Positions 26,715 to 35,584 of a stretch of 56,447 nucleotides of DNA are shown here, piece after piece. Under the pieces are notes generated by a model. The model saw only the letters and a program-made list of their open reading frames with translations, made no database searches and had not been told where the DNA came from. Within the stretch, counting starts at the first letter, position 1, and the number at the start of each line of letters is the position of its first letter. The position numbers and the translations under genes are program-made. The DNA comes from Granulicella sp. (GTDB lineage: Bacteria; Acidobacteriota; Terriglobia; Terriglobales; Acidobacteriaceae): positions 1-56,447 of the forward strand of contig DAIDGQ010000026.1 of NCBI GenBank assembly GCA_027452215.1. Reading direction: 5' to 3'.

Positions 26715-27489
26715 ATTGGTCTCCTGTGCCTGTCGCCGAGGATGCAGTGCGTCCTCTCAGCCCTCTGGGCCCTCGCCCCGATTCAGCCTACTCCAACTAA
26801 TTTTGATTATTTGAAGCATATATGAACATTTCAGTGACAATACCACAGCAGGGCCATCCCTTACACGACACCTCCCGTCGCCCATCCCTCACCCTAGCCG
26901 CCCGTTCTTGACTCCGGCCCCAAAAATCAAATTCCCTCAGGTTTCCGCCCGATTCCCCCGCCTCGAACGGCTCCAGCCCTCTCCGGCCATTGCTTTGTGG
27001 GATTTAGACCGAAAACGACACGCCTGAAGAATGCCTTTCTGGCGCTGTAAGCACCACTATCCTGATTGTTTGCATCTCTAACGATCATTTTTGTTTGACT
27101 TTTAACCGACCATGCCCTATTGTTTTGCAATTGACACACTTTATGTACCGCTGCAACTCGATCACCGCTTAGAAACATGCCCTGATTTTTATTGATTGAG
27201 TAGGAAAGCCGGATCTGCCCGCAAGCACTCGTGGGTTCGATCCCCCACATTTGAACCACTCTGGGAGGCAACATTGATGCAGAAGAGTCCAGCACCACAT
27301 CCAGACACCGGGCCCGGGTTCCTTTCCCAACGATCGGTTGGCCTGCCATCCACCGCTTCATTCCGCCCCCGTTCTCACCGTCCCCAGTCCAATTCTCTTC
27401 CGCACAAATTCCGCACTCCACGGTTTCCGAATTCATCCGTCGATACGAATCCCCGTATGGACCTCCACAGGATTTCGAAGAAAGGTGCG
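26715..27489. other. 775-bp divergent regulatory region between nagP and TonB receptor 2
   Basis: No gene of its own was recognised. It holds an AT-rich stretch near 26800-26830 that should include the nagP promoter, the predicted promoter/operator of receptor 2 at 27081-27123, a further TTGACA at 27131, and a long leader from there to the receptor start. A T-arm-like GTGGGTTCGATC (27231-27242) lies in the leader without the rest of a tRNA. The receptor frame stays open upstream to 27196, but that extension is rich in Pro/Ser/Arg and unlike a signal peptide. Confidence 0.55.
27081..27123 (+). promoter_or_regulatory. Predicted promoter with overlapping operator for TonB receptor 2
   Basis: TTGACT (27095-27100), a 17-bp spacer and TATTGT (27118-27123) form a good sigma70 promoter. 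ACGATCATTTTTGTTTG (27081-27097) matches the arm of the inverted repeat at 22974-23010 and overlaps the -35, as expected for repression by the DeoR-family protein. Confidence 0.55.
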
Positions 27490-30400
27490 ATGGCAATGAT
27501 TGATCCAAAGCAAAATTCAACTCGATTCAGCCTCCTCTGGCTGCTGACCCTTCTGCTCATGCTCTGTCCCCCAGGTGCCCGCGCGCAGGAGCTCGCCGGT
27601 ACCTTCACCGGAACCATCACCGACGCAAGCGGTGCCGTCATCCCCGACGCAACCATCACCATCACCCTCGACGGAGTCGGTGGCCTCTCCCGCGTCGTCA
27701 AGTCCAACAGCTCCGGCAACTACACCGCCACCAACCTTCCCGCCGGAACCTACACCATCACCGTCACCGTTCCCAAATTTGAAACTTCCTCCAGCCACAA
27801 CGTCGTCCTGAACGTCGCTCAGACCAGAACCCTGAACGCGGAGCTGCATGTAGGCTCCGAAAATCAGGTCGTCACGGTGGAAGAGAACGCAGTAGCCGTC
27901 GACACCTCCAGCAGTGCGCAGGCCGGCACCATCTCCGGAACCCAGTTGCGAGAGCTTGAGCTCGTCAACCGCAACTTCCAGCAGCTTGTCACCCTGCAGC
28001 CCGGCGTCGTCGATCTGCTCGGCGATCAGCCCGGCTTCGGAGGCATCAACAGCGTATCCTCCATCTCCGTCAATGGCGCTCGCACCACCGCCAACAACTG
28101 GTCCGTCGATGGTGCCGACATCAACGACAGCGGCTCCAACGCCACCCTGCTCAACATCCCCAGCGTCGACGCCATCCAGGAATTCACCCTCGAGCGCAGC
28201 TCCTACGACGCCAGCTTCGGTCGCAGCGGAGGAGGCCAGGTCCTCGTCGCCACCCGCTCCGGTACCAGCTCCTTCCACGGCTCTGCCTACGAGTTTGTCC
28301 GCACCGCCAAGACCGATGCCAACAACTACTTCAACAACCTCAACGGTCTCGTCCGTCCTCCCGATCACTACAACAACTTCGGCTTCACCCTCGGCGGTCC
28401 GCTCTACATTCCCCACTTCTACAACACGGATAAGAAGAAGACCTTCTTCTTCTGGTCAGAAGAGTGGCGCAAGATCACCAGCCCCTCCTCCAACAACGTA
28501 GCTGCTCCCACCGCCGCCGAGCTCGCTGGAACCTTCTACGAGACCCCAACCCAGTACGCCGCAACGATAGCTGCCTCAGGAGCCTCCTGCGTCAGCTCCT
28601 ATGACCCTGCCACCGGAGTTGCCGTAGCCAATCCTTCCTGCTACAGCTCCAACTCCAAGGTCTATCTCTCGCAGATCTTCAGCAAGAACCAAGCCAACTA
28701 CACCACCGTCAATGCGACAAACGGCTTCACCTACGGTGGTCAGCTCACCTCCTACTCGACGCTGAACAACTTCCGTCAGGACCTCGTTCGTGTCGACCAC
28801 TACTTCAACGACAAGCTGCACTTCTTCGCAAGAGGTATGCAGGACATTGCCCCCAGCAATCTTCCCACCGGCCTCTGGGGAGGATCCAACTATCCCGGAG
28901 TCGTCAACGTCGCCATCAACGCCCCCGGCAAAAACGTGGTCGCCAATCTCACCTGGACCATCTCTCCCCGGATGGTGAACGAAGTTGAGTTCGCCTACTC
29001 CCAGGGCACCATCAGCGGAGCTCTCTCCGGCCCCGGCAACTCGCCCTCGCTGCTCGCCTCACTCACCAACAAGCTCGCCAACCCCGATCCCTACGGTCGT
29101 ATCCCCAGCGTAGCCATCCTTGACGGATCCGTTACCGGAGTCTCGCAGGGCAGCGCTCCCTACTTCGAGCGAAACCTCGATCGCAACATCTTCGACAACT
29201 TCTCCGTCACCCTCGGCAACCACACCCTGCGTGCCGGCGTCACCGCGCAGCAGATGCTGAAAACCGAAGATGCCTCTGAGGGCAATCCGGTCTTCGACTT
29301 CAATACCTGGGGAGATTTCCTGCTAGGCAACGCCTCCCAGTACTCCCAGGCCAGCCGCGACATCATCCCCGATCTCCGCTTCTGGAACACAGAAGCCTTC
29401 TTCCAGGACGACTGGAAGGCGAGCCACAGACTCACCGTCAACCTCGGCCTTCGTTGGACCAGGTTCCCCTCGCCCTCCGACGCGAAGAACACGATCACCA
29501 ACTTTGATCCGTTCGTCTATCAGGCCAAGCTCGCTCCGGCTCTCGACGCCAACGGAAACTTTGTCCCCGGCCAGCAGTTCACCCCAGCCACCTACGCCAA
29601 CGGCCTCATCTTCCCCCAGGGAGCTGCTTGCACCGCTGCCCAGGCCATCTCCTCGCAAGTCACCTGCTCCCCTTACGGCAGCACAGTCAACCCCAACTAC
29701 AACTGGAACTTCGGCCCCCGTGTAGGCTTCGCCTATACACCCTTTGACGACGGCAAGACCGTTCTGCGTGGTGGTTTCGGTATCTTCTACGACCGCACCC
29801 TCAACGGCATCTGGGAGCAGAATGCCTTCGGTGATCCACCCCTCGTCCAGACAACCACCATCGTCAACACCACGTTTGATAACCCCATCGGAGTTGGTTC
29901 TGCTGCGCCTCCGGCCCTCGGCCCCAACCAGCTCACCACCACCGGCAACCCTGCCTTCAAGGTCCCGTCCTACGCTGACTTCAATCTCTCCATGGAGCAG
30001 CAAGTCGCCCCCTCCACCGTGCTTGAAATCGCGTACGTCGGTTCCATCTCCCGGCACATGCTCGGCGAACTGGATCTCAACATGCCCACCTTGGCCACAC
30101 GCCAGGCCAACCCCAGCGCTGCTCTCAATACCATTCGCCCCTACCTCGGTTATTCGGACTTCCACACCCGCCTGCCCGTATTCACCGCCAACTACAGCTC
30201 GCTGCAGGTATCGCTCAATCACAACTCCCGCGACCTCACCTTGGGCATCGCCTACACCTGGTCGAAAAACCTCACGGATCAATCCTCTGACCGTGGCTCG
30301 GCCAACACCTATACCTATAATCCGAAGTTGGACTACGGCAACTCCACTCTGAATGAGCCGCAGATCTTCATCGCCAGCTTCGTCTACAAGGACCCGTTCC

Positions 30401-30939
30401 TGCGCGAGCAGCATGGCCTCACCGGTCACGTCCTCGGCGGTTGGGAGCTCTCCGGAATCACCCACTTCAACTCTGGATTGTCTATCTCCGCCTCCCAGGT
30501 TCCTGATCCCTTCGGTTGCGTCACCGACACCACAACCGCCAACGGTTGCGCCGCCGGAACCTATCCCGGAGGCTTGGGAATTCAGGGTCCGAACTTCGAC
30601 ATCGTGGCGCGCCCCGACCAGGTCGCTCCCGTCCGCCTCATCAAGAAGCAGACCCAATGGTTCACCACCAATTCCTTCGCCACCGCGCAAGGTCACTTCG
30701 GTAGTGAATCCGCCGGCAGCTTCCTCGGACCCGGAGTCGAGCAAGTGGATCTGGGCTTGATGAAGAACTTCCGGTTCAGCCGCTTTGCCAGTCTTCAAAT
30801 GCGAGCCGAGGCCATCAACCTCTTCAACCACACCAACTTTGCCTCCGTAGATACCGGCGTTGCCGACGGTACCTTCGGCCAGACCACCAGCGCTCACATC
30901 CCGCGCACCATGCAGTTCAGCGCGAAGCTCTACTTCTAA
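27490..30939 (+). CDS. TonB-dependent receptor, Oar-type (second receptor of the amino-sugar locus)
   Basis: Outer-membrane receptor of 1,149 residues from ATG 27490, chosen because it has AAAGG upstream and begins a normal signal peptide (SLLWLLTLLLMLCPPGARAQ). Order: carboxypeptidase-regulatory-like domain (GTFTGTITDASGAVIPDATI, about 85 residues), plug (TISGTQLRELELVNRNFQQL, then GARTTANNWSVDGADIN), and a beta-barrel to the aromatic terminus FSAKLYF. The plug and barrel are clearly different from receptor 1, so the two probably bind different ligands or chain lengths. The predicted regulator site upstream ties it to the same regulon. A strong terminator follows directly. Confidence 0.87.
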   Translation: MAMIDPKQNSTRFSLLWLLTLLLMLCPPGARAQELAGTFTGTITDASGAVIPDATITITLDGVGGLSRVVKSNSSGNYTATNLPAGTYTITVTVPKFETSSSHNVVLNVAQTRTLNAELHVGSENQVVTVEENAVAVDTSSSAQAGTISGTQLRELELVNRNFQQLVTLQPGVVDLLGDQPGFGGINSVSSISVNGARTTANNWSVDGADINDSGSNATLLNIPSVDAIQEFTLERSSYDASFGRSGGGQVLVATRSGTSSFHGSAYEFVRTAKTDANNYFNNLNGLVRPPDHYNNFGFTLGGPLYIPHFYNTDKKKTFFFWSEEWRKITSPSSNNVAAPTAAELAGTFYETPTQYAATIAASGASCVSSYDPATGVAVANPSCYSSNSKVYLSQIFSKNQANYTTVNATNGFTYGGQLTSYSTLNNFRQDLVRVDHYFNDKLHFFARGMQDIAPSNLPTGLWGGSNYPGVVNVAINAPGKNVVANLTWTISPRMVNEVEFAYSQGTISGALSGPGNSPSLLASLTNKLANPDPYGRIPSVAILDGSVTGVSQGSAPYFERNLDRNIFDNFSVTLGNHTLRAGVTAQQMLKTEDASEGNPVFDFNTWGDFLLGNASQYSQASRDIIPDLRFWNTEAFFQDDWKASHRLTVNLGLRWTRFPSPSDAKNTITNFDPFVYQAKLAPALDANGNFVPGQQFTPATYANGLIFPQGAACTAAQAISSQVTCSPYGSTVNPNYNWNFGPRVGFAYTPFDDGKTVLRGGFGIFYDRTLNGIWEQNAFGDPPLVQTTTIVNTTFDNPIGVGSAAPPALGPNQLTTTGNPAFKVPSYADFNLSMEQQVAPSTVLEIAYVGSISRHMLGELDLNMPTLATRQANPSAALNTIRPYLGYSDFHTRLPVFTANYSSLQVSLNHNSRDLTLGIAYTWSKNLTDQSSDRGSANTYTYNPKLDYGNSTLNEPQIFIASFVYKDPFLREQHGLTGHVLGGWELSGITHFNSGLSISASQVPDPFGCVTDTTTANGCAAGTYPGGLGIQGPNFDIVARPDQVAPVRLIKKQTQWFTTNSFATAQGHFGSESAGSFLGPGVEQVDLGLMKNFRFSRFASLQMRAEAINLFNHTNFASVDTGVADGTFGQTTSAHIPRTMQFSAKLYF

Positions 30940-30977
30940 CCCACGCCCGCATTCGCAACCACGAATGCCTCAACCCC

Positions 30978-31003
30978 AAGGCCGGAGCCCACGCTCCGGC
31001 CTT
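30978..31003. terminator. Terminator after TonB receptor 2
   Basis: AAGGCCGGAGC (30978-30988), a CCAC loop and GCTCCGGCCTT (30993-31003) form a perfect 11-bp GC-rich stem followed by TGTTTA. It lies between convergent genes and should act for both. Confidence 0.85.
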
Positions 31004-31006
31004 TGT

Positions 31007-32194
31007 TTATGGATGTTTCGCGCCGGCCCCGTCACCAGCTCGCTTCTCCGCACCGTTCTTCAGCACGTGGCTCAGCCCCTCATTCGTGGCTTCGTTCAAG
31101 CCCTTCGCAATGTCGAACTCCTTCTCTGCCTCAGCCGTCTGCCCCATGGAGCGGTACAGCCGCCCCAGCCGCATATGCGCATTCACCTCGTCCGGCTCCA
31201 GCCTCGTCGCCGCCTTGAACTCGCGCACCGCCTCTTCGTTATCGCCCATCGCGGCATAGACAATCCCCATATCCACTCGCCCCATATACAGGCCAGGATT
31301 CTCCTTCACCACCTCTAGCAGCAGAGGCTTCGCCTCATCCATGCGATCCATCCGAATGTAGCAATCCGCCAGGTACAGCGTAGCCTGCGTGTAGTGAGGA
31401 GTATTCTCCAGCTCCGCCTGAAACTCCTTCGCCGCCTCCGGATACTGCACCTGCTTCCACAGCAGGTAGCCCAATCCAAAGTGAACATTCGGCTCCTTGG
31501 GATTCGCCTCCACCGCCGCGCGAAACTCCTTCGTCGCTCCCGGCAAATCCTTCATCTCATCCAGCGCCTCGCCCACCAGCATGTCCGCTTCGGCAGACTT
31601 CGCATCCAGCAAAACCATCCGGTGATACGTATCCACCACGCAAGGATACTGCTCCGACAAAAGGCAGCTATGCGCCAGCGTCAACAGCAGAGGAAGATTC
31701 TGCGGATCGTTATCCGCAGCCTCCTTCAAATCCGCCGCCGCAGCCTTGTACTCCCCCAGCCCATAGTGCGACATCCCCATCAGAAACGTCAGCCGCTGTG
31801 CCTCCTGCGAACCAGCAGCCTCTCCCTTCAGCAGCGGCGCAAACATCTGGATCGCCTCTTTGAACTGGCTGTTCTTGAAGTACGCAAGCCCCATATTCAA
31901 GCGCAGCCCAGGCAGCGACGGCTGCAGCGCCATCGCCTTCCTGTAAAGCGCAATCGCCTGCGGGTAGTGCCCCTTTCGAGCCTCCAACAGTCCCAGATTC
32001 GCTAGCGGAATCGGGTCCATCGGATGTGCCTTCGCCGCATTCCGCCACATTACTTCAGCGTCGTTCGTCTTCGCCTGCTGCTCTGCACTGTTCGTCGCCT
32101 GCTGTTGTTCCGCTTGCGGCCACGCGCATACGCTCCAACTTCCCAGCATCAACCCCAGCAACATAGCGGACGTCTGTTTCACCCTAGGTCTCAT
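31007..32194 (-). CDS. Secreted tetratricopeptide-repeat protein
   Basis: Exported TPR protein of 395 residues. ATG 32194 is preferred because GGAGGG lies just upstream; GTG 32206 is in frame. A signal peptide ends near SVCAWPQA, followed by a short Gln/Ala/Thr-rich linker. Nine or more TPR-like units fill the rest, with typical repeats such as NLGLLEARKGHYPQAIALYRKA, RLNMGLAYFKNSQFKEAIQMF and HMRLGRLYRSMGQTAEAEKEF. Such proteins are protein-interaction scaffolds; no enzymatic motif is visible. Position next to the TonB receptor may be incidental, because the genes are convergent and separated by a terminator. The gene upstream (GntP) ends 28 bp before it on the same strand. Confidence 0.86.
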   Translation of the reverse strand: MRPRVKQTSAMLLGLMLGSWSVCAWPQAEQQQATNSAEQQAKTNDAEVMWRNAAKAHPMDPIPLANLGLLEARKGHYPQAIALYRKAMALQPSLPGLRLNMGLAYFKNSQFKEAIQMFAPLLKGEAAGSQEAQRLTFLMGMSHYGLGEYKAAAADLKEAADNDPQNLPLLLTLAHSCLLSEQYPCVVDTYHRMVLLDAKSAEADMLVGEALDEMKDLPGATKEFRAAVEANPKEPNVHFGLGYLLWKQVQYPEAAKEFQAELENTPHYTQATLYLADCYIRMDRMDEAKPLLLEVVKENPGLYMGRVDMGIVYAAMGDNEEAVREFKAATRLEPDEVNAHMRLGRLYRSMGQTAEAEKEFDIAKGLNEATNEGLSHVLKNGAEKRAGDGAGAKHP

Positions 32195-32222
32195 CGATCC
32201 CTCCACTACGCTCTCCCCACGT

Positions 32223-33581
32223 CTATCGAAGCACCATCGACAACGCCCCCGTCAGCCCCAGCGCCGTAACTGAAACAATCGTCTCGCACACCGACCAAGT
32301 CTGCAGCGTCTGCGCCACCGTCATATCGAAGTACTCCTTCACCAGCCAGAAGCCTCCATCGTTAACATTGGAGAAAATCAGCGACCCCGCACCCGTAGCA
32401 ATCACCAGCAACTCCGGATGAACGCCCGGCGCATGCAGCGCAATCGGAGCCACAATGCTCGCCGCCGTCGTCATCGCCACAGTCGCCGACCCGGTAGCAA
32501 GACGCATCGCCGCAGCCAGCAGCCACGCCAGCAGCAGCAATGAAATATGAGTATGCAGCGCCACCAGAATAATCGCCTGCGACACTCCGCTGTCCTGCAG
32601 AATCCGCCCAAACCCTCCGCCCGCTCCCACCAGAATCGTAATCGTCGCGGTAGGAGCAAGACACTCATTGCTGAATCGAAGAATCGTCGCGCGCGAAAAT
32701 CCACGCATGTGCCCCAGCGTCACAAAGCTCAGCAGCACTCCAATCAGCAGCGCCACATCGTCATTGCCAATCAGGTGCAGAAACTCATTCACCTCGCTCT
32801 TCGGCGCCGACACCGCATCCGCCCAACTCCCCACCAGCATCAATAGCACCGGAAACAGAATCGTGATCAGCGCCAGCCAGAAGCTCGGCAGGCTGCGCTC
32901 CGCACCGTGATCAACGAACTGCGCAGCGATTGGATTCTTCGCCGACAACCGTATCCGCGGAGCAATCAGCTTTGCATACAGCGGCCCAGCCAGAACCGTC
33001 GTCGGTATCCCTACCAATAGAGCATAAAAAATCGTGCGCCCCACATCCGCCTTAAATATCGACACCGCCAGCATCGCCGCCGGATGCGGTGGCACCATTC
33101 CATGAACCACCGAAAGCCCCGCCACCATCGGCAGTCCCACCAGGATCAACGAAGTCTTCGTTCGCCGCGCCACCGTAAACGCAATCGGAATCAGCAGCAC
33201 GAAGCCCACCTCAAAGAACACCGGCAGCCCCACCACCAACCCGATCAGCGCCATCGCCCAATGGATCCGCTTCGGCCCGAACACCGCGATCAGTGTGTGC
33301 GCGATCTTGTCCGCCGCACCCGACTCCGCCATCATCTTGCCCAGCATCGTACCCAGCGCCACCACAATCACAATGTGGCCCAGCGTCGCTCCCACTCCCG
33401 CTTCAAAGGAATGAATCACCGTCGCCAGTGGCATCCTCGTCGCCACCGCCAATGCGATCGACGCAAGAAAAATACTGATGAACGGATTCAGCTTGAACAC
33501 CGCAATCAGCAGAATCAAGCCAACGACGGAAGCAAACGCTGCGGCAAGCAGGTACACACTGTGAGAATCGATCATAGCCAA
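32223..33581 (-). CDS. GntP-family permease (DsdX-like, probable D-amino-acid or acid symporter)
   Basis: Inner-membrane symporter of 452 residues with about twelve or more hydrophobic segments. GntP family features include the start LIAVFKLNPFISIFLASIALA, GAGVGATLGHIVIVVALGTMLGKMMAESG, GLPVFFEVGFVLLIPIAFT and VVHGMVPPHPAAM. Family members carry gluconate, related sugar acids, or D-serine (DsdX). Here it is the last gene after D-aminoacylase and RidA, so a DsdX-like role importing D-amino acids or their N-acyl forms is more likely than gluconate uptake. That is an inference from context; sequence alone does not separate the two. Confidence 0.87.
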   Translation of the reverse strand: MAMIDSHSVYLLAAAFASVVGLILLIAVFKLNPFISIFLASIALAVATRMPLATVIHSFEAGVGATLGHIVIVVALGTMLGKMMAESGAADKIAHTLIAVFGPKRIHWAMALIGLVVGLPVFFEVGFVLLIPIAFTVARRTKTSLILVGLPMVAGLSVVHGMVPPHPAAMLAVSIFKADVGRTIFYALLVGIPTTVLAGPLYAKLIAPRIRLSAKNPIAAQFVDHGAERSLPSFWLALITILFPVLLMLVGSWADAVSAPKSEVNEFLHLIGNDDVALLIGVLLSFVTLGHMRGFSRATILRFSNECLAPTATITILVGAGGGFGRILQDSGVSQAIILVALHTHISLLLLAWLLAAAMRLATGSATVAMTTAASIVAPIALHAPGVHPELLVIATGAGSLIFSNVNDGGFWLVKEYFDMTVAQTLQTWSVCETIVSVTALGLTGALSMVLR

Positions 33582-33633
33582 ACGAGGGTCACCGCTTCGA
33601 TTAGATTGACGTGCTAAACCAACAGGAACCGCA

Positions 33634-34026
33634 TCAAGCGACAGGACTCTTCCACGCCACGCAATCGATCTCTACCTTGCAATCCACCACCATACTCGAC
33701 ACCACACAAGCACGCGCCGGGGGATGCTCCCCAAAATACTCCTTGAACACCAGATTGAAGGCAGGGAAGTCGCGCGGATCATCCAGCCACACGCCGCACC
33801 GCACCACATCCTCGGCACCATACCCAGCCTCCTTCAATATCGAAAGCAGATTGCGAATCGCCTGGTGAGACTGCGTGACGATGTTGCCCTCGATCACCGC
33901 GCCGTCCACCATCGGCACCTGCCCCGACACAAAAAGCCATCCATCCGCCTCCACCGCGCGAGCAAACGGAAGATGCTGTCCACCCGTGCCCTTACCACCT
34001 TCCACGCCATATCGCTTCACGCTCAT
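33634..34026 (-). CDS. ridA: RidA-family enamine/imine deaminase
   Basis: RidA (YjgF/YER057c/UK114) protein of 130 residues, normal length, forming trimers in known members. The substrate-binding Arg105 lies in HPPARACVV, and VSGQVP and VEIDCVAW are typical strands. RidA hydrolyses reactive 2-aminoacrylate and other enamines that PLP-dependent dehydratases release. It sits between D-aminoacylase (21-bp gap) and the GntP permease (52-bp gap) in one operon and opposite a PLP enzyme of the D-serine dehydratase type, which would create exactly such enamines. Confidence 0.92.
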   Translation of the reverse strand: MSVKRYGVEGGKGTGGQHLPFARAVEADGWLFVSGQVPMVDGAVIEGNIVTQSHQAIRNLLSILKEAGYGAEDVVRCGVWLDDPRDFPAFNLVFKEYFGEHPPARACVVSSMVVDCKVEIDCVAWKSPVA

Positions 34027-34047
34027 CCCGCTTCCTCCGTCCTCGAA

Positions 34048-35502
34048 TTACTGAATCCAGGCAGTCCTGCCGCGAGCCACAAAGCCACCCGCGCGTTCCG
34101 TCGTCGCTCCCCGAGCCGTGTACGAGAGCACGCCATTCACCCACACGCTCTCAATCCCCTCCGCCGCTCGCACAGGATCGGCATACGTCGCCGTGTCCAT
34201 AATCTTCTCCGCATCGAACAGCGTCAGATCCGCGCAATATCCCTCGCGAATCAGTCCGCGCCCCGCAAGCCCGAATCGCCGCGCGGGCATCTCCGTCATC
34301 TTATGCACCGCTTCCGCCAGCGAAAACAATCTCTCCTCGCGGCTATAGCGTCCCAGCACGCGAGGAAAGGTTCCCCACAAACGAGGATGCGGCCGAGGAT
34401 CATTCGGCAACCCATCCGACCCGATCATCGTCGCCGGATGCCGCAGAATCCTCCGCATGTCCTCTTCCGAGATGCTGTGATAAATCGCTCCCGCCGGCTG
34501 CACCCGCCGAGCCGCTTCCATCTGCGTCACGCTCCACGCCGCCGCAATCCACGCCAGCGATCGTCCCGCAATCTCCGGGTGCGGCGTGCTCCATGTAATC
34601 GTAATCTCCACGCGCTCATCCACCTGCCGCAAATCCAGCGTGCTCGATCCAGCCGCATAGGGATAGCAATCGCAGCCCGCATCCTGTGTCGAACGAGCCG
34701 TCTCCAGCGCCTGCAGCACCTCTCCACTCCGTCCCCAGTTCGCGATCCCCGCGCACTTCAGGTGCGACACAATCACCGGCACCTGCGTCCTCCGGCCAAT
34801 CTCAAACGCCTCACGCATCGCATCGAGAATCGCCTCCGTCTCCGTGCGAAGATGCGTCGTGTACACGCCTCCCGCCAACGTCAGCGGCCCCGCCAGCGCA
34901 AGCACCTCCTCCGTGCTCGCCGCATTCGCCGATAGATACGCCAGCCCCGAACTCAGCCCCAGTGCTCCGCCGTCAAGAGCCTCCTGCAACTGCGCCAGCA
35001 TCCCCTCAATCTCTGCATCGGTCGCCGTGCGGTCCAGTCGGTCCATGTGATTATTGCGCAGAGCCGTATGCCCAACCAGCGCCGCTACATTCACCGCGGG
35101 CCGAGCCTCCGCGATCGCAGCTTTGTACGACGAAAACGTTCCATAGCGAAAATCACCCGCTCCGCCCAGCAGGTTCATCGGGTCAGGAGGCTCGCCGCGC
35201 AGCCGCACCGGAGACGCGCTGATCCCGCAGTTGCCCACGATCACAGTCGTCACTCCCTGCGAAAGTTTTGCCAGCATCGCAGGGTCTCTGATCACCGCCA
35301 GGTCATCATGCGTATGCACATCGATAAACCCCGGAGTCAGCGTCAGCCCTTCCGCGTCCACTACAATCTGCGTGTGGTATTCAAGTCCCGAACCGACCTC
35401 GCAAATCAGGCCATCTCGCACCGCAACATCCAGGATTTCGGAGGAGCCACCGCTGCCGTCCAGCACGCTCGCATTCCGAATCAAAGTGTCACAGCTGGAC
35501 AT
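34048..35502 (-). CDS. N-acyl-D-amino-acid deacylase (D-aminoacylase)
   Basis: Zinc amidohydrolase of 484 residues that releases D-amino acids from N-acyl-D-amino acids. Start MSSCDTLIRN (ATG 35502) is chosen because the family begins this way; the frame is open upstream to 35733 but that part overlaps the divergent gene. Ligands align with Alcaligenes D-aminoacylase: His63 and His65 in DVHTHDD, Cys92 in VGNCG, further His in VIVSHLKCAG, and Asp in SDGLPNDPRPHPR. First gene of an operon with RidA and GntP-type permease. A TATACT hexamer 10-15 nt before the start codon suggests a very short leader. Confidence 0.92.
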   Translation of the reverse strand: MSSCDTLIRNASVLDGSGGSSEILDVAVRDGLICEVGSGLEYHTQIVVDAEGLTLTPGFIDVHTHDDLAVIRDPAMLAKLSQGVTTVIVGNCGISASPVRLRGEPPDPMNLLGGAGDFRYGTFSSYKAAIAEARPAVNVAALVGHTALRNNHMDRLDRTATDAEIEGMLAQLQEALDGGALGLSSGLAYLSANAASTEEVLALAGPLTLAGGVYTTHLRTETEAILDAMREAFEIGRRTQVPVIVSHLKCAGIANWGRSGEVLQALETARSTQDAGCDCYPYAAGSSTLDLRQVDERVEITITWSTPHPEIAGRSLAWIAAAWSVTQMEAARRVQPAGAIYHSISEEDMRRILRHPATMIGSDGLPNDPRPHPRLWGTFPRVLGRYSREERLFSLAEAVHKMTEMPARRFGLAGRGLIREGYCADLTLFDAEKIMDTATYADPVRAAEGIESVWVNGVLSYTARGATTERAGGFVARGRTAWIQ

Positions 35503-35584
35503 AAGAGATAAGTATATATGCCAGCAATGGCGCGGGTTCAGGAGCGTACCCTCATAATTGTGGGCCCGAGGAGAGAAGCAAAAA

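Noticed and set aside
27225..27260. Complete tRNA gene
   Set aside because: Only a T-arm-like hairpin is present, and its loop would be 8 nt; no D-arm, anticodon arm or matching acceptor strand was found upstream.
27196..27489. N-terminal extension of TonB receptor 2
   Set aside because: The frame is open from 27196, but the added 98 residues are Pro/Ser/Arg-rich and would place the signal peptide inside the protein; ATG 27490 with AAAGG upstream is better.
29323..30897. Reverse-strand frame opposite TonB receptor 2
   Set aside because: Low-complexity antisense shadow; the plus-strand receptor has signal peptide, plug and barrel features.
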